Of a stretch of 64,000 nt of DNA, positions 26,957-36,800 are shown piece by piece. Positions within the stretch are counted from its first letter, which is position 1, and every line of letters begins with the position of its first letter. The notes beneath the pieces are model-generated. The model worked only from the letters and a program-made list of their open reading frames with translations. It was not told where the DNA came from and did not search any database. This stretch comes from CAWKMN01 sp963850765 (GTDB taxonomy: Bacteria; Chloroflexota; Anaerolineae; Aggregatilineales; Aggregatilineaceae). The stretch is taken from assembly GCA_963850765.1 (NCBI GenBank), contig CAWKMN010000009.1:62001-126000 (forward strand), written 5' to 3'. The position numbers and the translations under genes are program-made.

Positions 26957-26985
26957 ATTATATATGAGCAAATGACCAATGCCAA
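26957..26985 (-). promoter_or_regulatory. sigma70-type promoter of the DUF4388-GTPase operon
   Basis: Minus strand: -35 TTGGCA (26980-26985), 17-base spacer, -10 TATAAT (26957-26962). It is an almost ideal housekeeping promoter in the divergent gap with the DUF3048 gene, with expected start near 26950 and a leader of about 90 bases. No comparable plus-strand promoter is obvious for the DUF3048 gene. Confidence 0.65.
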
Positions 26986-27063
26986 GTACCCCTGACGCCG
27001 GCATTCCTGCGTTTTCCTTCTATCCATCTTAACGCTACGTTTAGGTTTCTTACTGTACATCAT

Positions 27064-28233
27064 ATGCGAAATTCGAGCAAGCGCGCTACCCTACAGTCCC
27101 CTGGCTCACCCGCCGCACCGATGCGCCGGCGCATGCGCATTCTGCCGGCTGGTTCCGTGCTGGCTGGAGCCGTGCTGCTGATCGGGCTGCTGGCGGCGTG
27201 CCAGTCCGAGCCGGTTATCATCATCACCGCCACGCCCCGGCCCGACCAGATCGCGATGATACCGGGTGTGATCGGCCCGTTCGACTTCCCGGCGGGTGTT
27301 AACCCTCTGACCGGCCTGCCGGTGGACGATCCCGCCGTGCTTCAGCGCCGCCCGCTCGCCGTCAAGATCTCGAACGCGCCGGAGATCGTGCGCCCGCAGG
27401 CGGGAATCGGCGCGGCGGATCTCGTCTTCGAGCACTACGTCGAGGGCCGGCTGACTCGCTTCACGGCGATCTACTGGACTCAAACCCCACCCCGCGTGGG
27501 ATCGGTGCGCAGCGCCCGCCTGATCGACCTCGAAATCCCGGCCATGTACGATACGCTGTTCGCCTATTCCGGGGCCAGCGAGCCGATCCGCCGCAAGATC
27601 GCAGCGCTGCCGTTCGCCCCGCGCGCCTACGAGGGCGTGACCGTGGGCGAGCCGCTGTATTACCGCGTCCCGGAGATCGAAGCGCCGCACAACCTGTTCG
27701 TGATCCCTGCCAATGTCTGGGCGCGCGCGGCCGAAGACGGCGTCAACGATCCACCCAGCAATCTCGGCGGGATGGCCTTCAGCCAGACGCCGCTCCCCGG
27801 CGGGCAGACCGCGAACCGCGTCACGATCGATTACGGGCGCGATGCGGTAAGCTGGCAGTACGACGCGGCCAGCGGTCGCTACCGGCGTTTCATCAATGGC
27901 GTGCCGCACGTGGACGCCAACACCGGCGATCAGGTCACGGCGGCCAACGTCGTCGTGATCTACGCGCACCACCAGGAAGATCTCAGCATCGTCGAAAGCG
28001 AATTCCAGGGGAACAAGGATTTCTCGATCGAGATCCAGATCTGGACGCTCGGCCCGGCCACCATCATCCGGGATGGGCGCGCGATCACGGGTTACTGGAT
28101 GCGCTGGGAAGAGGAGTCGATGCTGAGCTTCTGGGCGGACGAAGCCGGGACGCAGATGCTCACGCTCAAGCCGGGCAATACCTGGTTCCAGGTGGTGCCG
28201 CTGGACTTCGCTGATCTGCGGATCGCGGAGTAA
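27064..28233 (+). CDS. DUF3048 (YerB-like) lipoprotein
   Basis: 389 residues from ATG 27064; ATG 27121 (MRRRMRILPAG) would start right at the signal sequence, and neither has a clear ribosome-binding site. The hydrophobic stretch SVLAGAVLLIGLLAAC ends in a lipobox, so the mature protein would be a surface lipoprotein. The DUF3048 domain follows: NPLTGLPVDD, RRPLAVKISNAPEIVRPQAG, ADLVFEHYVEGRLTRFTAIY, RVGSVRSARLIDLEI, and C-terminal WFQVVPLDFADLRI. The family is widespread in Gram-positives and Chloroflexota; function unknown. Divergent from the GTPase operon. Confidence 0.9.
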   Translation: MRNSSKRATLQSPGSPAAPMRRRMRILPAGSVLAGAVLLIGLLAACQSEPVIIITATPRPDQIAMIPGVIGPFDFPAGVNPLTGLPVDDPAVLQRRPLAVKISNAPEIVRPQAGIGAADLVFEHYVEGRLTRFTAIYWTQTPPRVGSVRSARLIDLEIPAMYDTLFAYSGASEPIRRKIAALPFAPRAYEGVTVGEPLYYRVPEIEAPHNLFVIPANVWARAAEDGVNDPPSNLGGMAFSQTPLPGGQTANRVTIDYGRDAVSWQYDAASGRYRRFINGVPHVDANTGDQVTAANVVVIYAHHQEDLSIVESEFQGNKDFSIEIQIWTLGPATIIRDGRAITGYWMRWEEESMLSFWADEAGTQMLTLKPGNTWFQVVPLDFADLRIAE

Positions 28234-28261
28234 AATCAGGCTCTCGAATGGAGTCGATGTC

Positions 28262-28801
28262 ATGCAAACTGCCCCGCCTTGTGCGCTGTGGGTGTTTCTG
28301 ATCATCACCGTCTCGGCGTCGGTGTATTATGCAGCCGTCACAAGCGGTATCTACAAAGACTCGATGTTGGCTCAGTTCCGCCGCTATGGCGATGAGCAGC
28401 ATGTCTATCCCCTCTGCCGGTTCATGTATGCGTTTGGTGGGGCGGCGTTCGTAATGGCCCTGCTGATCCCTTCGCTGCTGTCGTCGCAGAATTATCTGCG
28501 GCGGATGTTCCCCCCGGTCTTCTTTTTCACGATGGCTCTTCTGGTGTGGGGCGCGTCCTTTCTGATCTACCGCCAGCCGGATGTGCGCGAAGCGCTGCCC
28601 CGCTGGTATTTTTACCTGCTGCGCCACGCCTCCCGCCAGGAGCGGCGGCAGTTGGGGTTTGCGTGGCTGCGGCTCCCCCGCCGGATGCGCTGGCATCTCA
28701 ACGGCGATCAGAAGGCATTCGAGGTGTGGGCGGAACTCATGCGCCTGACCGTCATCTACGGCGCTTACGATCCCAAAAGTCCGTGGCATGTGTGGGAGTA
28801 G
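28262..28801 (+). CDS. membrane protein of unknown function (179 aa)
   Basis: Not recognised. Three hydrophobic segments: ALWVFLIITVSASVYYAAV, FGGAAFVMALLIPSLL and FFFTMALLVWGASFLIY. They are followed by a basic cytoplasmic region (RHASRQERRQLGFAWLRLPR) and a conserved-looking tail. Starts 28 bases after DUF3048 with GGAG at a suitable distance, so the two genes are probably cotranscribed. Confidence 0.65.
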   Translation: MQTAPPCALWVFLIITVSASVYYAAVTSGIYKDSMLAQFRRYGDEQHVYPLCRFMYAFGGAAFVMALLIPSLLSSQNYLRRMFPPVFFFTMALLVWGASFLIYRQPDVREALPRWYFYLLRHASRQERRQLGFAWLRLPRRMRWHLNGDQKAFEVWAELMRLTVIYGAYDPKSPWHVWE

Positions 28802-28805
28802 GGCG

Positions 28806-29020
28806 GTTATTGGTGATTGGTTGTTAGTTGTTGGTTCTGTTCAGAAGTGTTAGGATTTCGCGCACAGCCTGCAGCCGAGCTCGACTTGCTTCCGTCAGTG
28901 AGCCCCTAACCCTAAATCCCTTTCCCATCCCGAGGTGGAAGAGGGAGCAATGCGCCGCGTGGTTTCCTCTCTCCGACTTGTGGGGAGAGGGCAGGGTCGA
29001 GGGGCATAGTGACGCAATCA
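28806..29020. repeat. repeat-filled intergenic region
   Basis: TTGGTGATTGGTTGTTAGTT (28809-28828) of the A/T-rich family, then CCCTAACCCTAAATCCCTTT...GAGGTGGAAGAGGGAG and CTCTCTCCGACTTGTGGGG...GAGAGGG (28905-28990). No gene is convincing here on either strand. Confidence 0.6.
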
Positions 29021-29028
29021 ACCCTGTG

Positions 29029-29688
29029 CTATTCCGGCGGGTGCAGCACCAACTCGCCCCGGATCCGCACGTCGCGGCAGGTGCCGTCAATGTCAAGCTC
29101 AATCACCCGCTGGTGCGCGATCTGCTCCGCGGTCAGCCAGACCGCGCCGCTGTCGGCGGGTGCGGCCAGCAGCGGACCGAGCGCCTTGCTCGTCTTGAAG
29201 CGGATGTCGTAGATCTCCAGAAAGTAATGCGTCAGCAGCCCCGTCTGGCCCCGGCGATCCGTCAGGGCTTCTTCCTCCACCGTCCACAGGTAGCGGCAGT
29301 CGACCTCTTCCGGTCGCAGCGCGGGCAGCAGCCCGGCCTCGCTGACCAGTTCCTCGTGCAATTCGCGGAACGGGGAACGCTCGCGCCCTTCCCCCGTAGC
29401 AAACCATGCGCGGAAGGCGTCGAGGTGGCGGCGCGGCAGCGTCAGGCGCAGATCGTCACTGCCGAGCGTTTCGGGCCGGGCCTCGAACGCGGCCAGCCGG
29501 TCCAGATCCAGCAGGCGCAGCGCGCCGCCGATCGGCCCCAACTGATACGTTCCCTTCTGGCGGCGGTTGGCGTTGAGCAGCAGCAGGAACCGGCCCTGGT
29601 GCTCGATCCGGCACAGGGTCGCGCAGCTGATCCGTATCAGGTCATGGGATCCGAGCGTTTCTGGCGTCATCAGGTTCGGTGCCCTCAT
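29029..29688 (-). CDS. Nudix protein resembling SMODS-associated NUDIX (Sa_NUDIX)
   Basis: 219 residues from ATG 29688 (an open frame continues to 29724; ATG 29670 is also possible). A beta-rich start (ISCATLCRIEHQGRFLLLLN) leads to YQLGPIGGALRL, then DDLRLTLPRRHLDAFRAWFA, and RERSPFRELHEELVSEAGLL, which carries the Nudix REx2EE core. The long spacing between the GG strand and the REx2EE helix, with DLR...F..WF in between, is the layout I associate with the SMODS-associated Nudix family found near nucleotide second-messenger immunity genes. No CD-NTase or effector is adjacent. It could hydrolyse or sense a nucleotide derivative. Confidence 0.65.
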   Translation of the reverse strand: MRAPNLMTPETLGSHDLIRISCATLCRIEHQGRFLLLLNANRRQKGTYQLGPIGGALRLLDLDRLAAFEARPETLGSDDLRLTLPRRHLDAFRAWFATGEGRERSPFRELHEELVSEAGLLPALRPEEVDCRYLWTVEEEALTDRRGQTGLLTHYFLEIYDIRFKTSKALGPLLAAPADSGAVWLTAEQIAHQRVIELDIDGTCRDVRIRGELVLHPPE

Positions 29689-29777
29689 CTCTTCTACCGA
29701 TGATTCTGGCGTGATCCGGCCCAAAACACAACCGGCGCGTGACTAAAGTGGACTGGTACGAACATGGCGTATCGTGG

Positions 29778-29783
29778 TATAGT
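29778..29783 (+). promoter_or_regulatory. possible -10 (TATAGT) upstream of the signalling locus
   Basis: TATAGT preceded by GTATCGTGG, 132 bases before the response-regulator start. No good -35 at 16-18 bases. The gap 29725-29914 contains no gene. Confidence 0.3.
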
Positions 29784-29914
29784 GGAACCAAAGATCAGCC
29801 GTGTTACACGGTGTAACCGGGCCGGTTGAAGCACAATTAAGATTCTAGACAACTCGTGCTGCTATCCACATAAAACAGAGCTTATAGTCGCGCCCTATCT
29901 CGCGGAGGGTTCGT

Positions 29915-30809
29915 ATGGGCAAAGGTCGAATTCTGGTTGTTGAAGATGATTTTGATATTTCAAATATGCTGCGCATCTATTTCACCGGGCAGGGATATGA
30001 TGTGCAGGTCGCGCCGCGCGGTGGGGATGCGCTGACGCTGACGCGCAAGCAGCTTCCTCAGGTAATCGTGCTGGATATTATGCTGCCCGATATGAACGGT
30101 TATGATGTCTGCCGCGAGCTTCGCTCCACCACGCGCACCAGCCATATCCCGATCATGTTCCTGACGCAGAAGGACGAGCGCAGTGATAAGTTGATCGGGT
30201 TGGAGATGGGCGCGGATGATTACATCACCAAGCCGTTCGACATCGAAGAACTCAAGCTGCGCGTCAAAAACCAGATCGAACGGGCCGAGCGCGACAACTA
30301 CACCGATCCCAACAGCGGCCTGCCCAGCAGCTCGCTGATCGAAGAGAAACTGCGCGAGCTGATGCGCGAAGATAAGGTCTGGGGCTACCTGGACATCAAG
30401 CTGGTGAACTACGAGCCCTTCAAAGAGGTTTACGGGTTTGTGGCCGGCAACGAGGTGCTGCGCTTCATGGCGCTGATCCTGGGCGAAGTTGTGGACGAGC
30501 GCGGCACGCCCAACGATTTTATCGGCCACGCGGGCAGCGACAACTTTGTCGTCATCACCTATTCCGACAAGATCGATGATCTGGTCAACCGGCTGGTATC
30601 CCGTTTCTCCGAAGAAGTGCAGCAGCACTATTCCTTTATCGACCGCGAGCGGGGCTTTATGATGAAAGACAGACGACAAAGTGCCGCTGATGACGCTGAC
30701 GGTGGGCAAAGTGTCAAACGCCACGCGCCAGTTTGCCGACATCCGCGAGATTACCGAACTGGCCGCCGAGAACCGCCGCCGGGGTGGGGCCGACGACGAG
30801 CGCCCGTGA
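29915..30809 (+). CDS. response regulator with degenerate GGDEF-like output domain, one frame break
   Basis: Receiver domain at residues 1-122: acidic pocket VVEDDFD, phospho-acceptor Asp in VLDIMLPDMNGYD, conserved Lys in DDYITKPFDIEEL. Residues about 130-270 resemble a GGDEF fold (DPNSGLPSSSLIEEKLREL, FKEVYGFVAGNEVLRFMALI), but the signature GG[DE]EF loop is HAGSDNFVVI, so diguanylate cyclase activity is unlikely. The frame shifts by one surplus base at 30664-30672; dropping it yields ...DDKVPLMTLTVGKVSNATRQ and stop TGA at 30807-30809 (297 residues). GTG/ATG choice: ATG 29915 follows GCGGAGGGTTC. Next gene on the strand is the giant kinase 77 bases on. Confidence 0.88.
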
Positions 30810-30886
30810 ATACAGAGTGGTAGTGACCAGGGGGCCGGGCGGTGGCGGCGTGGTGCAGCCCCGTCCTGGCAAGCGAGTGAAGTTGG

Positions 30887-33800
30887 ATGATTGAAAGTTT
30901 TCTCATCATCATAGGCGTTATTTTCGCCGTCTGGCTCTACGCGCTGGTCCGGCAGACCCAGCGCGGTTTCAGCAGCGCCGAGCAGATGACGGCACCGCGC
31001 CCGGTCGTGCCGGTCAATCTGGCCGACAGCGACGAAGCGGTGATCATGGCCGAGGGGCGCGGGCGGATCGTGTACGCCAATGACCCGGCCCGCAAATGGT
31101 TCGGCATCGACGGCGGCGCGCCCAACCTCACGCTGATGGCGCAGATGGTCCAGCCCGCCGATACACTGTATGAACTGCTGGCGGCGTCCGGCCATGCCAC
31201 CTTCCGCGTGGGTCCGCGCCAGGTGGAGGCCGTATCGCACACCATCCCCGATCCGGGTGGGTCGCGGATGATGGTCGTCATGCGCGAGCTGACCGGCGGC
31301 GTGACGCAGGTCTACACCGATTATGATCCCCTGCGCGCGCTGGCGATTCTGGACGACATCAGCCGCGCCACCGGCACGACGCTGGATCTCAGCACCACGG
31401 TCGAAGCCATTATCAGGAGCCTGACGCCCACCATCAGCTTTGACACGGCCGAAATTACGCTGTGGTATGAAGAAACGCAAACGCTGCGCCCCGTGGCGTA
31501 TAACGTCGTCCGCACGACTGCCGGTAATGTCGTCCCGCCGGAGTCGCATCCCGATTTCGCCTATCGCGTCGGTGAAGGTTACACCGGCTGGCTGGCGGCG
31601 TATCGCCAACCGCTGCTGATTAACGATGTAGCCGGGCGTGTGGATGTGTTCCCCAAAGCCTTCCGGGGCGATTTCCAGAGCTACCTGGGCGTGCCGCTGA
31701 TCGTGGGCGATCAGTTTGTCGGCACGCTCGAACTGACCCACCGCAACCGGGCCGCGTTTGACCAGCAGGATCTCTCGCTGCTGCAAACGGTCAGCGGACA
31801 GATCGCGTCGGCCGTGCAGGCGGCGCGTCTCTACCGCGATCAGCGCGCGCGCGTGGCCGAACTCGACGGCTTGCAGCAGATTTCGGAAGCGATGAGCCAG
31901 CTTGGCGAGATGAGCAGCCTCTACGCGCAGCTTACCCTGCGCATCGCCAACCTGATGGACGTGAATCTGTGCGGCATCCTGATCTATGATGACACCGAGC
32001 AGATGTTCCGCAGCCAGCCGCCATTTTACGGCGCGCCGGATTCGCTGATCGCGCATTACCGCCTGACAGTCGTCCCCGGCACCGAGCTATATTCGATCTG
32101 GCACCACCAGCCGTGGTGGTATCACCAACGATCCCGCCTCACCGCTGATCCACGCGATGGGCTTTGAAGACCTGACCTCCGCCGTGACGATCGAGGCGAT
32201 GGCGCTCGTCCCCATGATTATCGGCACGCGGCGCGTCGGGCTGCTGATGGTGGCGAACAGGCGCACCAGCCAGCCGTTCACCGAAGACGATATGCGTTCA
32301 TTGATGGCCTATGCGTCGCAGGCGGCCGTGGTGGCCGAAAACGCCCGCCTGTACGACGAGGAGCAGCGCCGCACGCGCGAACTCGGCGGCTTGCAGCAGA
32401 TCGCCCAGGCGATCGGCTCGCTGCGCAGCCCGATCGAGCTTTACAGCCAGATCACCGCGCGCATCGCCAACCTGATGGACGTGCAGATGTGCGGCATTCT
32501 GCTGTACGACCCCAGCGATCGCGTGCTGGTCAGCCAGCGCCCGTTTTTTGGCATGGACGACGAAGAGGCGATCAAGTTCTATCAGCTTCGCTCGCCGCCG
32601 GGCAGTGCCGTGGCGCGGCTGTGGCAGGATCGCTCGACGTGGTTCAGCAACAACCTGCGCACCGATCCCTCGCGCGCAGGATACCGATCTGGCGGCGCTG
32701 GCGATGGAAATTGGCGTCAACAAGACCGTCATCGCCACGCTCTCGGCCAGCGGCACGCGGCTGGGTATCATTCAGGCGTCCAACAAGCTCGACAACTCCG
32801 ATTTCACTGAAGACGATGCGCGTCTTCTGTTTATTTTTGCCGGTCAGGCCGCCATCCTGATCGAAAATGCGCGTCTGTACCGCGAGATGCTCAGCCGCAC
32901 GCACGAAGCCGAGGGTCTGCGCGCCGTGACGGAGATCGTCTCGCAGGCCGCGCCGGACGATGAGACGATCGAGCAGGTGTTGATCGCGGTGTCGAACCTG
33001 CTCGAAGCCGGCGTCGTCATGATCTCGCTGGTGGATGACACGTCCGGCGCGCTCGTGCTGACGCCCGGCTATGTGTTTGGCGGCACGCTCGCCAATCCGT
33101 TCCGCATCGATGCCTACGCGCCCGGCTTCGCCGACAGCGTGCTGATCACGCGCCGCCCGCTCGTGAGCGGCGATCTGCGCAGCGATCAGAAGCGTGCTGC
33201 CGCATGTACCGCCCGCTGATCGAGCAGTTGGCGCTGCGCGATGGGATCTTCGCGCCGCTGATCATCCACGACCGCAGCATTGGCGAACTCGTGGTCGCGA
33301 ACCGCACGACCGGCCAGGAGTTCACCACGTCGGACACGCAGTTGTTGATGGCGATCGGCACGCAGGTCGCCGCGATGGTCGATCGGATGCGGCTGTATCA
33401 GGCCACCGACCACGACTTGCGCGCCCGCGTGCAGGAATTGAACGCGCTCAGCCGCGTCAGCCACGAGCTGAGCCAGACGCTCGAACTCGACCGTATTCTC
33501 GACGTGATCCGGCAGGAAGCGCTGCGTTCGACCGAGGCCAGCGCGGCCAGCATTGTGCTGCTCGACGATCGCGTCGGACTGGCCCACCCCCGACGAGCCG
33601 GTGATCGAGCAGCGCTTTGGCGAGGGACGCGCGCTGCGTTCGCTGGCCCCGATCGAGCGCGCCGCCATTCTGCGCAACGACGTGCTGACCGTCAATGAGT
33701 ATCAGAACAGCGAATTTGAGGCCGCCCCGCCCAAGACCCGATCCGCCCTGGCCGTGCCGGTGATGTACGGCGAATACGTGACCGGCGTGATTCACCTGTT

Positions 33801-36800
33801 CAGCCCGCCCCCGGCGTGTTCAGTACGCGCGCGGTGGACTTCGCGCTGGCCCTGACCGACCACGCGACGGTGGCGATCGCCAATGCCCGCCGCTACCGGG
33901 AGCAGCTGCGGCTGAATGAGCGGCTGCGCGTCCGTGCCGAGCGGATGGGCCGCATCTTCGAACTGGGCGAGATGTTCCGCCAGGGCGCGAGCCTGCCCGA
34001 AATGCTCGAAGAGGTCGCGCACAGCATCCAGGAGACGGTTGGCTTTAACGTCGTGCTGATCAGTCTGCTGGACGAGCGGACCAATACCCTGCGGCGCACG
34101 GCGCAGGCCGGTCTGCCGCTGACTGCCTTCGCGGAGATGCAGCAGGTCACGCCGCCGCTGGAACAGGCGCAAAGTCTGATGCAGGAGTTGTACCGCATCA
34201 GCCACAGCTATTTCCTGCCCGTCCGAGCGGAGCGAGGGTCTGCGCGCCGATCTGCCTGTCTACAAGGTGCTGGAAGAGCGCATGGGCGAAGGCCCGCGCG
34301 CCTGGGATGCCAACGACCTGCTGGTGGTGCCGCTCTACGGCTCCGACCGCCGCCTGCTGGGCCTTGTCAGCGTGGACGAGCCGCAGTCGGGCCGCCGGCC
34401 GGATGTCTCCACCATCGAGGCGCTGGAGATCTTCGCCAACCAGGCCGCGTTCGCCATCGAGAACTACCGCCTGATCCAGCGCATCCGCGAAGAAGCCGAG
34501 GCGACCCGCCGCGAGCGCGACCGTCTGGCGCAGCTTCACCTCGTCGCCAACGAAATCCAGAGCGCGCCGGATGTGCCCTCACGCTTGCAGGTCGTGGCCG
34601 ATGGTATTCACGAGGCCGGCTGGGGGCATGTCGTCATCACCCTGCACGATGAGCATCTTGAGCCAACCGCGCTGATCCAGGCCGGCTACACACCCGACGA
34701 GGCCATGCTGCTGTCCGACACGGTGGTGTCGGGCGAGACATGGCGCGCGTGGATCAATGACCTGGGCTTTCACGAACTGAAGCTCGGCGCGGGCTATTAC
34801 CTGCGCTACAATCATCCCTGGGTGCGCGAACATGTCCATAAGGGGCGCGATCTCGTACCCGCAAGCGTGCGATGCGGAGCTGTGGCACCCGATGGACGTG
34901 CTGTATCTGCCGCTGGTCGGCCAGGACCAGAAGCGTATCATCGGCATGATCGCGATGGACAACCCGGTGGATGGGCTCGCCCCGACCGAAGCCTCGCTCA
35001 AGCCGTTTGAGTTGTTCGCGTCCCAGGCCGCCGCCGCAATCGAGACGACGCGCCTGTATATGGAAACCGTGCGCGCCGCCGAGCAGGAACAGCGCCTCAA
35101 CGAAGTGATGGAAGCGGTCTCCGGCGCGATCAGCTCCGAAGGCGTGATCCAGGCCATCGGGCGCGGCTTGCAGCAGATGGTTCCCTTCACGCGCATGAGT
35201 CTCGCCCTCTATGACGAGGCGCAGCAGCACTTCAACATCCTGCGCGCGGAGATTGCGCTCGATTCATCCGTGAGTGTCTATCCCAGCGATCCGCTGCCCT
35301 TCGACGGCACGGCGATCGGGGTGGCCTATCGCGAAGCCGAGGCGGAGCTTTATCGGCTCGGCCAGGAATCCGCCCCGCGCGAGAATTTTGCCGATCTCAA
35401 GGCGTGGTACCACACCGGCGAGCGAAGCACCCTGCTGGTCCCGATGATCGCGGGTGGTCAGCCCGTCGGCGTGCTGCGCATGGGCAGCGAGCTAGAGAAT
35501 GCCTTTGGCTTCCTCGAAAACCTGGACCTGATCCAGCGCCTCGCCAACCTGTCGGCGGTGGCGTTGGAGAACGCCCGGCTGTTTACGCAGGCCCGCGAGC
35601 GCGCCTCGCAGCTTGACGCGCAGGCCCGCCGTCTCGCCCTGATCAACCGGATCGCTACGCGGCTGTCACGCGCCCTCCTCTCCGAGGAAATCCACGCGAT
35701 CGCGCTGAACGAAATGCAGGAAGCCCTGGGCGCGCAGTACGGCGGCGTCGTGATGTACGAGAGCGACGAAGAAGGCCGCCTCGTGCTTGATAGCCATCCG
35801 ACCCGGGGCGGCCGCAGGACCGAGGCTCGGATCAATCTGGTCAACAACCGGTCGATCGCGGTGCTGCGTGACACGCTCAAGCCCGTGGTTTCGCCCGATA
35901 TGCAAACCGATCCACGCTTCGAGGCGGTGCGCAAGGTGCTGGCGTCGCGCGGGACGGCGGCGCTGCTGCTGGTGCCGCTCATTATCGGCGGCAAGGTGAT
36001 CGGCTCGATCGAACTGGACTTTACCGCAACGCGTGAGTTCAGCGAGAGCGAACTCGAACTGGCCGAAACGATCGCCAGCCAGGTGTCGGTCGCGCTCGAA
36101 AAGACGATGCTGCTGGGCGAAGCCGAACGGCGCGCCGCCGAACTCGACGCGCAGGCCCGCCGGTTGGCCGCGCTCAACCGCATGTCCTCGCGGCTGGCCC
36201 AGACGCTCGTCACCGACGAGATCTACCACATCGTGCTGGAAGAAATGCAGGCGGCGCTCGGTATCGAGTACGGCGGCCTGATGCTGATTCAGGATGATCA
36301 CACCTCCAAGCTGGTGGTCAGCACGCACCCGATGGACGATCCACTGCCCGACCTGAGCATCCCGGTCCTGGGCAACCCGATTGCCGAGTACGTGATCGAA
36401 ACCCATAAGCCGTATATCTCCGAAGACCTGTTCAACGACCCACGCTTTGAATTTATGTGGGATATTCAGAGGGCCCGCGATACGGCGGCGATGCTGATCG
36501 TCCCGGTGATCATGGGCGGGCAGGTGACGGGCACCATCGGGCTGGATTCGGCTAAGCCGCGCCGTTTCACCGAGCCGGAGATCGAACTGGCGTTGACGGC
36601 GGCCAACCAGGCCGCGGTCGCTATTGAAAAAGCGCGCCTGTTCAGCGAAACGCAGCAGCGCGCGGTCGAGATGGACGCGCAGGCGCGGCGTCTCTCGTTC
36701 ATTAACCGGGTATCCGCGCAGTTGGCCCAGACGCTCGATAGTCAGGAGATTTACCGCATCGTCCTGAACGAATTGCAGGCCATGCTCAGCGTGGCCTACG

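Noticed and set aside
29960..32056. 698-residue open frame antisense to the response regulator and kinase start
   Set aside because: Shadow of the true genes; low-complexity, no domains, crosses the intergenic gap.
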